In this document: piece by piece, positions 35,156 to 46,677 of the stretch
Numbering within the stretch: position 1 is the first letter of the stretch
Layout of the letters: each line of letters starts with the position of its first letter
NCBI GenBank assembly: GCA_030737835.1
Contig: JAUJYN010000034.1
Location: forward strand, 1,426,001 to 1,490,000
Length of the DNA stretch: 64,000 nucleotides
Source: Acorus gramineus
Lineage: Eukaryota > Streptophyta > Magnoliopsida > Acorales > Acoraceae
Direction: 5' to 3'
Notes under the pieces: generated by a model
Seen by the model: the letters and a program-made list of their open reading frames with translations, nothing else
Database searches by the model: none
What the model was told of the DNA's origin: nothing
Position numbers and translations under genes: made by a program

Positions 35156-35733
35156 TGGTATGCCCATAATATCGAGGGGAGTTTGTCCACCATTTTCCTT
35201 TGGCTGCGTCAAGGCGCTTTTTGATCCCATCCAAGATGGTGCGGTTGGTGATCTCGGCCTGCCCGTTACCTTAGAGATAACAAGGATTAGAGAACAGATG
35301 TTGTATTCCCAACTCTTCACAAAACTCCCCTTAAAGTAGCGTTGTCGAACTGCTTTCCGTTGTCGGAGATTATAGCATTCGGCACCCCGAACCTGCATAC
35401 AATCTCCTTCCATAGGAAACTTCATACCTCGACATCGTGAATCCTGGCCAGGGCCACGGCTTCCACCCAGTTGGTGTGGCGACCAGAAGGAACTACTTCT
35501 GAGATGGTGCCATGGGCATGGGTCTGACTACATCGAACCCCCATTGAGCAAACGGCCAAGGACTTTGAAGAGTATTCAAATCCCTGGCGGATCGATGGAT
35601 CAGCGGGCCGAATTGCTGACATTTGTCGCGTCTCCTCATGAGATCGAGTGAATCTTTAGCGAGGGTCCTCCAGAAGTAACCAGCGGTCAGTACGCAGTTA
35701 CCCAGGGACCGTGATGTAGTATGGCTCCCACAT
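35156..35733 (-). pseudogene. Integrase fragment of a Tat-type Ty3/gypsy element
   Basis: On the minus strand, in changing frames, pieces of an integrase core are visible. RQMSAIRPADPSIRQG comes first (near 35600), then NWVEAVALARIHDVEV, a CRFGVPNAIISDNGKQFDN block containing the second catalytic Asp (about 35370), and TNRTILDGIKKRLDAAKGKW with the end of the core (about 35210). After LWAY the sequence is replaced by LTR A3. The left part is cut at 35733 by the next LTR. It belongs to an older Tat-like element broken by two chromovirus insertions. Confidence 0.7.
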
Positions 35734-38662
35734 TGTCACACCCCAAGGTGGCCGTCCCCGAGACATGGCAAAATATATAATATCAGTCATCAATACTTGA
35801 GGTCAACAAAGACTCAAACAACAACATACAAGGTTGCAAGGCAAAGATAAATGATAGCTAACTGAAAAGTGGAAGCATAAAATATCTATAAGTCTGTAAA
35901 ACAAAACATTATTACAGACTCGAATACACAATCACCGTTCTGTGAGAGCCAAGTCTAGTCCAATCAAATACATCCTGTGCAACACGCACGATTAACAAAT
36001 ACATGACTCTAAGACTACTAACAACCTCACACTCACCAACCGCCGGATGAAACGCTCCACGCACGCAAGACCATGCCACAGGGAAGCTCCATCCCCACGC
36101 CCAACACCATCCCTGTATGCGAGGGGTGAGCTACGAGCTCATTGAGTGGCAAGAAGCCAAGCACCAATACAACAATTGAATGACGAGGCAATTTTCTTTC
36201 AAGGAAAACATGGGTAAAAACCCAACAGATAACAAGGTTACACGGCGGCGCGACCAACTCACCCTCATTCCTCAGAGAAACTCAAAGGACACTCGGGGAG
36301 GAACAAGCTATTAACCATAACACATGGTGTTACTAGATAATAGTTTACAACGAGTCTAACAGCTACGAGATAGAGATACACTATGATACCTCAAGCATTA
36401 GACTTAACATAGTATTACAAGTCCTTCCCTGATGAGGTAGAGATATACTACGATACCTCAAGCGTTAGGCGTAACATACCCAGAGCATACTCGACGAGTA
36501 TAAGAGTCACATGACCACGTGACTCCCAACTCATCCTCACCCTAGCCCCGGAGGGGTGTAACTAGGGAAATTTGGGATAAAACTTTTTGCTTTACACCCT
36601 TCGTCATCTGGTAGCCCTCTCTCGGGTAGCCTTTACCTGGTATACTCCCATGATCAGTACATCTGCTAAACGCATCGGTAGTACCTACAGGTTGGAGCCC
36701 TCGATCGGGACAGCTTCAACGCCAAGCAGCTTCAACACGGACCCGACGAAGGGGAGAACGACTCCACGATCGCAATATCATCCAGCAGCCCTCTCCCACG
36801 TAGCCTCTACCTGTCGGCCTTCCACGATCGGTACATCCACCAGATGTGTACCGCGATACGCATCGGTAGCACCTACAAGTGGTGGCACCATACAGGACAG
36901 CTTCGATGCCGGGTAGCTTCGACGCACGACAATGTCGGGAGGAAGCACCCAACGTTCGCAAAGCAAACCCTATGGGAAAGTCAACTACTCTCGATAATCA
37001 CATACCGATGATATCAAATACTCTTGAACTCCCACACGGATGCGACGCTCGAACGCGAGGAGTTACCTTTGCTCTCGCACAGAAATAAGCCGAAGGCACA
37101 TAACCCAACAGGCGGTTCATGCACGCGCCTAGCATGGGTAGGCCTAGCTTAATGCCATAACCACCGGTTTAAGAAAACTGATACAACAATGAATTCTCCT
37201 GAATTCCATAAGAGTGCATAACATGGATGCAAGGGCGATTACATCGCTTGTGCTCTAACTAAATAAGGTACAACCCAACTAAGGGTCATACCCACGCCTA
37301 GCACGGGTAAGCGCAATTAGTCTAACATGTGCATAATTATAGTAGGAGAATTTCTATTGCAAGTAGGATACATGATCCACATCAACAATAACATATGATT
37401 AACTATAGGGGTTCTCCCTAACATGAATATATGGCATAACAACACATCATGCAACATGCATACAAGGTATGGCTTAATTAAACATGCATACAAGGCCATT
37501 AATCATACAAGCATACAAAGCATACCCTAACATGCGTTGGATATCACCAACTTAAAAGGGAAGGGTCAAGCACGATCTGGCGCATTAACAGGCGCATGCC
37601 TATAATCCCAAGCAAACCTGAGTCAAGTAGGAACCACATCTACTTACTCAGTTCACCTACAGAGGGAGGGCAAGGCAAGAGAGAGAAAGCCTCATCATCT
37701 TAAGAAACTGGTCATAGCCTTGCCCCAACATTATGGGCGCAACAACTATACCACACCCTCACGTCTTGGGATAAAAGGATATTAGGCATGTACCCAATAT
37801 TAACCCAGGCTTAATCATGCTGGATATTTCTAATATAGGGTAGTATTACAAACAAGGACTACCTAAGTCATGCCATATTCTATACATCCAAATAAACATA
37901 CATAACACATGCTCATACAAGAAGGGTGCATGCAAACATAATCATTCATGCATGAATGCAGTACATAGGTAAGTACAATATATGAGCTATACAGACCTAG
38001 CAAGCAATATCTAACATAATACGGGTGCCAAGATGACCCATGGAAGCGCGATGCACAACTACGTGCATCGAGCACTTCCGAAGGGTTGGATCGAACCACT
38101 CACTGCAACCCGGGGCAGCACGCACGCGAGACGACACGCGTGCGGGACAGGCAGGACAGCATATAAGCGGGCAGCATGCACGCACAGGAAAGTACGCACA
38201 CACAGGGCAGCACCCAGGATGCACAGGCAGAGCAAGGCGCGCTGGGCACGCTACAGGGCACACTGCAGGGCACGCTGTGCGCGTTGGGAACAGGCGTAGG
38301 GCACGCTGGGGACAGGCGTAGGGCACGCCGCAGGGCACATGCGAATGGCATGCCGCAGGGCACGCTGGCACAGGCGTATGGCACAGGCGCTGGGCGGAAA
38401 GGGCAGCAGGCAGGGGCACGCTGGGCATAGGCACTGGTGCTGGCACGGCCAAACCCGGATACGATTCAGAATTGCATAATTTCTGAAATGTTACCGGAAT
38501 TCAATAAAATTTTTATGGGAAGTACAAAACGGTACCAGGACCCATTATATGCAGTTAGATTTTTCAATCAGAGCATTTTAACACCCGCAGGTAGCTAAAA
38601 ACCAAAAATTTTAGCGACTCCGATCGAGAAAAAAAATGGCTCCAAATGACACAGGCACAACA
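35734..38662 (-). repeat. 3' LTR of the deleted chromovirus (copy A4)
   Basis: In plus orientation it runs from TGTCACACCCCAAGG (35734) to CAGGCACAACA (38662). The purine tract on its inner side confirms it is the 3' LTR. It holds the promoter block, GC-rich core (38100-38440, GGGCACGC repeats) and GTGAGTGG-like site (minus, near 38095, here CAGTGAGTGG). Confidence 0.78.
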
Positions 38663-40200
38663 CTCTCCCCCCCTTGGGAAATTTAGTCATCAAAATTTAA
38701 GGAAACCTAAAAGGGAAGACCGAATGTCATAAGTGTCACACATAGTGTCCTTTTTGTTCCCAAGTGGCTTTAAGCACCCGTTTCTTGCTACCAACGCACT
38801 TTAACCAAAGGAACAGTCTTGGCATGGCGCCTTTTCTAACGTTGGTCCATGATCTCAATCCACTGCTCCACGAACAATAAATCTAGCTCGAGGATGAGCT
38901 GCTCAAACGGAATGATAGGAGTAGGATCGTGGACATATCACCTCAGCTGTGAGTCAAGGAACACGTCATGGGCATGAGTCAGCTGTGGGGGCAAGGCTAC
39001 ATGGCAAGCCACCTTCCCAATCCTCTCAAGGACGAGAACCAATCCGATGAAGGGTCGACTCAGCTTGCCCCGAACGTCAAAAATAGAGGATGCCCTTAAA
39101 CAGGGACACCTTCAGGAAAACATGGTCGCCAAACCCAAAGGTAAGCTCCTGGCGATGATGACCCGCGTAGCCCTTCTGATGATTCAGGGTGGTGCGGATG
39201 CACACACGAACCATCTTGGCCACCGCAAGGTCAAATAAATAATTTATGACCCCTCCAACTGGCGCTCTCCAACCGCCCCAACGCAAGGGAGGTATTAAAA
39301 CTGGGCCCATAGAGTGCCTCATATGGTTCCATCTGGATGCTCGAATGGCGATCGTCGTTATAGGCAAAAACCCACCAAACGGATGATGCCTCACCAACTG
39401 CCCTTACCGTTGAGCATGCAGGCACTTAGCATGTCCTCCAAAGTCTAAATCATCCTCTTTACCTAGCGTCCGTCGGCGATGAAACACTGTACTTAAATGG
39501 AAGCTCGCGTCAAAGCCTACCAAGGCTGCGCCAGAACCTTGTAGTAACCCTTGTATCTCAACCAGAAATAGTGTCGACGGAGTGCCATGAAGACAAACAA
39601 TTGCGGAGGTGAATACCCGCGCCAAGGAGTCCAGAGACTCAGCCAGTTGGATAGGGAGGAAAGTGCGTACTTAGTCGGTTAATGACCACCCCGACGGCAT
39701 CGCAACAAGAACGTGACTTTAGCGAGGCCGCACGAAATCCATGATAACCCACTCCCGCATCCACTGAGGAATCTCGATGGACTGACGCTTCCCAACGCGA
39801 TGATGATTCTCTAACTTTGCTTAAGGGCATGCCAACCAGGAGAAACAAAATTACCCATATCGCCTTTACATCACGCCACTAGAAACCTCGACAAAGGCTA
39901 CCTCAAAATAGTCCACAGAGGCCCATAAAACTTATGAAATCCTTGGAGGCATCCGGCGCATTCGTCAACCTTGACGGCAGTACTAAAAACTCCTAGTGCC
40001 TGAAACGATCACGAAAGGCTATCTACGGGATGCCCAACTCCTGGATCTCCTATTAGGGGTACCCTGCATGAAGATCGATCTAAAAGAGGACACTCGCTCC
40101 CATAGCTGGTCAAATAGATCATCAATTCAGGGCAAGAGGTACATCATCTTAAACCTCCACGGGGAGATCAAAACAATTCCTTGAACGATAAGTCCAGATT
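38663..40200 (-). pseudogene. Chromovirus pol remnant: RT end, integrase, chromodomain
   Basis: Sense is minus. Around 40130-39880 weak RT remnants are seen (IDDLFDQLWERV region, then a FYGPLWTIL block). Integrase pieces follow: GVVINRLSTHF (near 39670), DSLARVFTSAIVCLHG (39620), and IQMEPYEALYG (near 39330). The tail includes KGILYFDVRGKLSRPFIG and LVLERIGKVA, then a YVHDPTPIIPFEQ-like stretch and the EQW motif of a chromodomain end (about 38850). Many frame changes and stops; catalytic residues are partly lost. The chromodomain-like tail directs such elements to heterochromatin and is the basis for calling the family a chromovirus. Confidence 0.65.
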
Positions 40201-40499
40201 CTGCTCCTCGAGCATGGTTGGCGCTCATGATGACACTGACACGCTGGGTAAGCCGCTCAACCACACTTAATCCGCAAGACACGCAACAGGAGGTCGTCGA
40301 ACCACGACAATGCCTATGCGATGTCATCTACTTGATACGGCGGTTGAGGCCCATCACGAACGCTTGCATCGCGTCTTACCGTTTCCGACCAAAGCGGGGG
40401 CAAAACGTGATGGTATCAAAAATTGTGCTTCACATGCTGCCACTGATAGGTCTCCTAACAATAACCATTGGAACTCTAGCATCCTGTACTCAATGGGTA

Positions 40500-41060
40500 G
40501 ATTGATCACGGGGAGTCCACGCTCTCGACATCATCCAGTAGCTATCTCCCAGTGTTGCGTCTACCTGGTAGCCTCCCATGTCCACCATCTTTGCCATATG
40601 GGAACACCAACTAGCGTCCTAGATAGTACCTGGGAGCACCTCACAAGGCTCTAGCCTCTACCGGGTAGCTGCAACACACAATGATATATCAAAAAGACTC
40701 TAGATATGGCTATGGAATCCAGTCCATAAGCGATCACCCACCAAGCTGCAAAAGGACGCACCCAATCCCGATCGTACGCATCACCACTCGCTACAGCACC
40801 TTCCAAGCGAGAGGGAAAGGCCATCATCCTAGGGATGTTTGAGAGATATTTCCTGACTAGGGAAAAGAACCCCTTGGGAGGGCACCATGAGGTCCCAATA
40901 TAGGATATCCCGACAACCAAACAAGAAACACGGAGCACCCTTGCTCGGGTCTCAATGATGACCCCGCAAGGCCCCTTAATCCCGAGCAGGAAAACGAAAG
41001 AAGACATCATCCATTAATGATAAAAATGCCACATCCTCAAAACTGGAAACCGGTGCTGTA
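40500..41060. repeat. LTR-derived segment inside the chromovirus internal region
   Basis: TCTACCTGGTAGCCTCCCATG and GGGACCTC...CCCTCCCAAGG...GGTTGTCGGGAT blocks resemble LTR interior sequence near 8400-8530 and 63660-63770. An internal region should not hold these, so a rearrangement is likely. Confidence 0.45.
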
Positions 41061-41394
41061 CGCGAACTCAATGGTTACCAGCAATACATATGCATGGGAA
41101 CAAAGCTCCATTATCGAGACACGGTCCATACCGTAGAAATTGCAACAACCCATCAATATGACACAACCGGGCTAGAATCTCCTGCCAAGCCTTAGTCCCA
41201 CAACAGGGGACCCAATAATTGACCCTATTTAGTTGACCCAGTCGACAACTCATGGGGTCCAAGGGTTGCCACGTCCACTTCCACAAATGCGAGGAGGCAT
41301 GTCAGTAACCTAAGATAAACTACTAAAACCTGAGTACTCTGATGACAATCCTACGACTCATCTATACGACTCGACTTAGGCTCTGACAGGACCA

Positions 41395-41407
41395 GGCTCT
41401 GATACCA
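41395..41407 (-). promoter_or_regulatory. Primer-binding site of the chromovirus (initiator tRNA-Met)
   Basis: On the minus strand TGGTATCAGAGCC follows the LTR end (TGACA) after five bases. This fixes the 5' LTR boundary at 41413. Confidence 0.85.
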
Positions 41408-41412
41408 ACATT

Positions 41413-42531
41413 TGTCAAACCCTAGGGCGGCCATCCTCGAGACGTGGCAAAATATATAATATCAGTTATCAATACCTGAGGTCAACAAAGACTCCAACAA
41501 CAACATACAAGGTGGGAAGGCAAAGATAAATGATAGCTAACTGAAAAGCGGAAGCATAAAAATAACAATAAGTCTGTAACCAAAACATTATTACAGGCTA
41601 AAGTACACAATAACCGTCTTGTGAGAGCCAAGTCTAGTCCAATCAAATACATCCTATGCAACACGCACGATTAAAAAATACATGACTCTAGGACTGCTGA
41701 CAGCCTCGCACTTGCTAACCGCCAGACACGACGCAAGACCATGCCATAGGGAAGCTCCAGCACCACAGCCAACAACGTCCTTGTGGAAAAACAGTATGCG
41801 AGGGGTGAGCTACGACAAGAAGCCAAGCACCAATACAACAATTGAATGTTAAGGCAATTTCCTTTCAAGGAAAACATGAGTGAAAACCCAACAGATAACT
41901 AGGTCACGCGGCGGCGCGACCACACCTCACCCTCGTTTCTGAGGGAAACTCAAAGGACACTCGGGGAGGAACAAGCTATTAACCATAACACATGGTGTTA
42001 CTGGATAATAGTTTACAAGGAGCCTAACAGCTATGAGATAGAGATACACTAGATACCTCAAGCATTAGACATAACATAGTACAACAAGTCCTTCCGCTAT
42101 GACGTAGAGATACACTACAATACCTCAAGCGTTAGACGTAACATACTCAGAGTATACTCGACGGGTATAAGAGTCACATGACCACGTGACTCCCAACTCA
42201 TCCTCACCCTAGCCCCGGAGGGGTGACCCTAGGGACTTTTGGGATAAAACCTTTTGCTCTACACCCTTCGTCATCCGGTAGCTCTCTCTCGGGTAGCCTC
42301 TTCCTTGTATACTCCCATGATCAGTACATCTGTCGAACGCATCGGTAGTACCTACAGGTGGGAGCCCTCTGTCGTGGTAGTTTGAAAGCCAAGTAGCTTC
42401 AACACGGATCCGACGAAGGGGAGAACAACTCCACGCTCGCAATATCATCTAGTAGCACTCCCACGTAGCCTCCACCTGTCAACCTTCCACGATCGGTACA
42501 TCCGCCAGATGTGTACCGCGATACGCATCGG
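41413..42531 (-). repeat. 5' LTR fragment of the deleted chromovirus
   Basis: It begins (plus orientation) TGTCAAACCCTAGGG at 41413 and matches A4 up to GATACGCATCGG at 42531, where the Tat/Ogre element starts. The remaining part must lie beyond the right edge of that insertion, outside the window. Confidence 0.78.
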
Positions 42532-42789
42532 TGTAGATACCCCATTTTGATCGATCAGAACTGTGAAACACTTATTATTTGTGATATCTTAGTTTGCAGG
42601 TCTAAGCCCGGATGATCTTCCCAGAGCCAGAATAGTCACTTGAGTAGGGAAAGGGAAGAAAAGAAAGCATGAGCGCAACAAGTGATAAGTTTAAAGAAAA
42701 GCTCAAGAGAAGCAGTACTATTGCCCAGAATGGTTAAGCCTCGGGTTGCTGTACAAGACATCTAAAATCTGTTTGGTGATTAAGACAAG

Positions 42790-43035
42790 CGACCACCCAC
42801 CCGTCGTACTGGACGACCTTTCTAAGGACTGTCGACTTCGACGATCTCTGAAAGGATTGTCGAACTGGACAATCTTTCTAAGGATTGTCGACTTCGACGA
42901 TCTTTGGGGGGATTGTCGAACTCGACGATCTTTCTGAGGATCGTCGACTTCGACGATCTCTGAAAGGATTGTCGAACTGGACGATCTTTCTGAGAATTGT
43001 CGACTTCGACGATCTTTGGTGGGATTGTCGACCTC
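42790..43035. repeat. 56-bp tandem array (GTCGAACTGGACGATC...)
   Basis: About four copies of a 56-bp unit made of paired GTCGAAC..GACGATCTTTC and GTCGACTTCGACGATC halves. It lies in U3, upstream of the TATA box. Confidence 0.85.
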
Positions 43036-43213
43036 GACAATGGGATGACGGATCGTCAAAAATACTGGGATAAGTTCAGCTCGGAAAGGACGGCATGGCT
43101 CGATTTTTTTCGCCTCTCCACCGACGTCAGCCACTTCGGGTGAACGTGGGAGCGTCGTGGGGCACTCATGACTTCCCCAAACAGGTGTCAAGAAGGTGGT
43201 GGTCGTTTGGGGC

Positions 43214-43220
43214 TATAAAA
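43214..43220 (+). promoter_or_regulatory. TATA box of the Tat/Ogre LTR
   Basis: GGGGCTATAAAAGGGAGG is a strong TATA context. Transcription would begin near 43245. Confidence 0.75.
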
Positions 43221-44044
43221 GGGAGGTTTTGGAGGAGGAGAGCCATCTTTAACTCATCTTTACCGACCTTTTACTCTCCAAAGTCTCTCCTAGCCACCCC
43301 ACTTGAGACCAGCGACCTTTCACCACTCTCCACCCTCCATTTCCGAGCACCACCACCCCTTACACCAGCAGCCACCCCAAACAACCTCCCACCACCCTCA
43401 TCTACCACCCAACCCCTCCCATTCCTCTCCAAAAGCCACCCATCCGAACCCACCTTGTTCTTTATCACCAACAGCCCTCTCAACACTCTCCACCCTCCGT
43501 TTCCGAGCACCACCACCCCCTACGCCGGCAGCCACTCCAAACAACCACCCACCACACCTCCCTACCCTCACTTCCCTTCCCTTTCCTTTTTTTTTTCTTC
43601 TCTTCTTCTCTTTTGTTACTTAAGAGAACTTGTACAACATATCATTTCCTAAAAGAACTTGTATAAGATTGTAACAAACTTACTAAATCTAATAAACATA
43701 AGTTTAATCAAAGTTGAAAGTGTTGGAATACATCATTGGACTTTTATCAGTTCTTTTGGAAACTATACGCAGCTGGCGGACGACCCTAACTTGGATCGTT
43801 GGTCAGTTGGTCTAGGGACCATTTGAACACTCCCCTTTGCAAGTTTGGGTACCTCCCAAGGACTACTAACCCCTTTTGTTTTATTTTGTTTACTTTATTT
43901 GTTATTTACTGCTTTATATGTTTGTTATTACTCTTTCATATACTGTTTATATGCTGTTTTTTTTTTTTTTTTTTTTTTGTTTTTCTTCGTTCCTTGCTAA
44001 CATAAGCCTCCCACTAATTTTGTTAAATTTTTTTTGGAGTTAAC

Positions 44045-44440
44045 CCTCGACAACCCCCCCTGGCTCGTCGACCTCGACAACCCCCCTTTAACTCGTCGAA
44101 CTCGACAATCCCCCTGTACTCGTCTAACTTGACAATCCCCCTGTACTCGTCTAACTTGACAATCCCCCTGTAACTCGTCAAACCCGACAACCTTCCTCTA
44201 ACTCGTCGAACCCGACAATCCCCCTTTAACTCGTCGAACTCGACAATCCCCCCTGGCTCGTCGAACCCGACAATCCCCCTTTAACTCGTCAAACCCGACA
44301 ACCCCCCTTTTAACTCGCCGAACTCGACAATCCAATCATAGTTTGTCGAACCCGACCATCCACCCATAGTTTGTCAATCTCGACAACTCCCCCGTGGTTC
44401 GTCGAGACCAACAATCCCTTCTAGTTCATCAATCTCCAGT
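44045..44440. repeat. ~27-bp tandem array (AACTCGTCGAACCCGACAATCCCCC)
   Basis: About 14 imperfect copies of a pyrimidine-biased unit lie between poly(A) signal region and LTR end, i.e. in U5. Confidence 0.85.
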
Positions 44441-44806
44441 CTATTGACCAGAAAGAACACCCTTTTTTATCCCATTTGCCAACCTTGCACAAAAAAAAAA
44501 GTATCTTTCTCTCTCTTTGGGTTTGCAGGATCAATCTGAGCTTAAACACCTCAAGGCACGGCCGGCCGTGATCCTTGAGAGGAGAACCCGCATCCCTCGT
44601 TGAAGGCGAGTAATAACAGAAGAAATCTTCTTTTCTTGCTTTTGAGGAAAAGCAAGTGGCGATCACACCGACGTCCCTGGAAGCGGTCGGGCAACCTTGG
44701 ACGATCCATCAAGTGGTGATTCGAAGCGCCGTGTGCGTAACGGAACCAAACTTGAAGGAACCCGGATTCACGACCACGCCGCGTCAAAAATCCAACACCG
44801 ACAGTC

Positions 44807-44826
44807 TGGCGATCACGGTGGGACTC
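44807..44826 (+). promoter_or_regulatory. Primer-binding site of the Tat/Ogre element
   Basis: TGGCGATCACGGTGGGACTC starts three bases after the LTR end. TGGCGA-type sites are usual for Ogre-like elements; the matching tRNA was not checked. Confidence 0.6.
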
Positions 44827-45099
44827 CCTTCGTGAAAAGCTCAATCAGGTTGGTCCTCTAAAACTCCTAGGCAGAGAGTAGTGCTAGTTTGAAAAGAATT
44901 CCTGCAACTTTCACTAGACATCAATAAGACTGAGTCTAATCTGTTTCATGAATGCATGATGGTGGTTGTTGTATGCTACTGAATATCTGTACTGTGTTAA
45001 CTCCTGGACGAACCCCCTAGATGGTTGTCGAAGTTTCTGTTTCTTTCTTGCTTTCATCTGATTCTAGCTACTCGTTTATCGCCCTTCTTTTCTTCAATC

Positions 45100-46465
45100 A
45101 AAATTTCTTGCCTTCCTGTTCCAAAAAAAAATTATTGTCTTTCTCATTTCCTTTTTTTTTGTAAAAGAAATCCCCTCTTTTTATTGCACTGTCTGCCAAA
45201 ATTTACTATCTTTCTGCTTTCCTATTTTTTGCAAAAAAAAAAAACAAAAAAAAAAAAACAACAAAACAAAAAAAATCTTACTTTTTATTTGCACTATCTT
45301 AAACTACAGTTCCTATTTTTCTGTTTTCCTCAAAATTTTTCTTTCCTTTTCTTCTGATTAAAAAAAAATTTACTTGCTTTTCCAAAAAAAAAAAGAAACA
45401 AAAAACAAAAAAACAAAAGAAAATTTCTTTTCAAAATCTCTAATACCAAATTTCTCTTTCCTTCACTAACTCTTTTTCCACAATTTCCTTCAGTAAAAAA
45501 AAAAGAAAAAAAAAAAAAAAAATTTCACTTTTTTATTTGCACTATCTTAAACTACAGTTCCTATTTTTCTGTTTTCCTCAAAATTTTCCTTTCCTTTTCT
45601 TCTGATTAAAAAAAAAAAAAAAAATTTTTTACTTGCTTTTTTCAAAAAAAAAAAAAACAAAAAAAATTTCAAAATCTCTAGTACCTAATTTCTCTTTCCT
45701 TCACTAACTCTTTTTTTTAAATTTCCTTCAGTAAGTAAAAAAAAAAAAAAAAATTTCCACTTTTTTATTTGCACTATTTTGAACTTCAGTTCCTATTTTT
45801 CTGTTTCCCTCAAAATTTTCCTCTCCTTTTCTTCTGATTAAAAAAAAATTTTACTTGCTTTTCCAAAAAAAAAAAAAAAAACAAATTTTTTTTTTTCAAA
45901 ATCTCTAGTACCAAATTTCTCTTTCCTTCACTAACTCTTTTTTTTTAAATTTCCTTTAGTAAGTAAAAAAAAAAAAAAAAAAAAATTCCCACTTTTTTAT
46001 TTGCACTATTTTGAACTTCAGTTCCTATTTTTCTGTTTTCCTCAAAATTTTCCTTTCCTTTTCTTCTGATTAAAAAAAAAATTTTACTTGCTTTTCCAAA
46101 AAAAAAAAAAAAAAAAACTTCTTTTCAAAATCTCTAATACCAAATTTCTCTTTCCTTCACTAACTCTTTTTCCAAAATTTCCTTCCGTAAAAAAAAAAAA
46201 AAAAAAAAAAAAAAATCACTTTTTTATTTGCACTATCTTAACTACAGTTCCTATTTTTCTGTTTTCCTCAAAATTTTCCTTTCCTTTTCTTCTGATTAAA
46301 AAAAAATTTTACTTGGTTTTCCAAAAAAAAAAAAAACTTCTTTTCAAAATCTCTAGTACCAAATTTCTTTTTCTTTCACTAACTCTTTTTTCCAAAATTT
46401 CCTTCAGTACAAAAAAAAAAAAAAAAAAAAAAAAAACAAAAAAAAAAAAAAAAAAAACTTGCTCT
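45100..46465. repeat. A-rich leader tandem array (~230-250 bp units)
   Basis: TTTATTTGCACTATCTT...CAGTTCCTATTTTTCTGTTTTCCTC recurs about five times (GCACTAT at 45291, 45539, 45771, 46003 and 46230). Each copy ends in long A-runs. It is untranslated leader before gag, with no coding value. Confidence 0.8.
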
Positions 46466-46677
46466 CTGTATTTCAAAATTCTAGCAGAATCTTCGGCGTC
46501 CAGCCCTTGCTCACCCAGTTAGGTGTTCTGTCCAAGAGCCATCAACATCCCATTACTATCTGATTTCTGAAGTTTCATGCTCTGTTAGATTGTGGAATTG
46601 CTTGCTTGATCTGTTAAGTCGTTGAATTGTGTGCTTTCCATTTCTATATCGCTTGCTGCTCACCCCAAAACACACAC

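Larger units (their letters stand above)
35734..42531 (-). mobile_element. Deleted chromovirus (Tekay/Del-like), minus strand
   Basis: Parts in sense order are a 5' LTR fragment (42531-41413), a primer site (41407-41395), a short rearranged internal region, a pol remnant ending in a chromodomain-type tail, a polypurine tract (AAGGGGGGGAGAG, 38663-38677 region), and a 3' LTR (38662-35734). The internal region is only 2.75 kb, about half of what an intact element needs. Its 5' LTR is interrupted at 42531/42532 by the Tat/Ogre element. This copy fixes the orientation and identity of all subfamily A LTRs in the window. Confidence 0.75.
42532..44803 (+). repeat. 5' LTR of the Tat/Ogre-like element
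   Basis: It starts TGTAGATACCCC and ends AACACCGACA, 2272 bp, three bases before the primer site. A TATA box lies at 43214, and polyadenylation-like AATAAA near 43690. It contains a 56-bp tandem array (42790-43035) and a ~27-bp array (44045-44440). Confidence 0.7.

Noticed and set aside
37997..38452. 151-residue Pro/Ala/Cys-rich frame
   Set aside because: GC-rich core of LTR A4.
32011..42540. CRISPR-like direct repeats
   Set aside because: Repeats are LTR sub-blocks of unequal spacing in a plant genome.
42718..43191. 157-residue minus-strand repeat protein
   Set aside because: Translation of the 56-bp LTR array; the repeat is not a multiple of three, so no stable protein repeat is encoded.
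44807..44826. A tRNA gene near the primer site
   Set aside because: Only the 3'-end complement is present; no cloverleaf can be drawn, here or at 27733 and 41395.
46088..46522. Lys/Phe-rich 144-residue frame
   Set aside because: Poly(A) tandem array in the untranslated leader.
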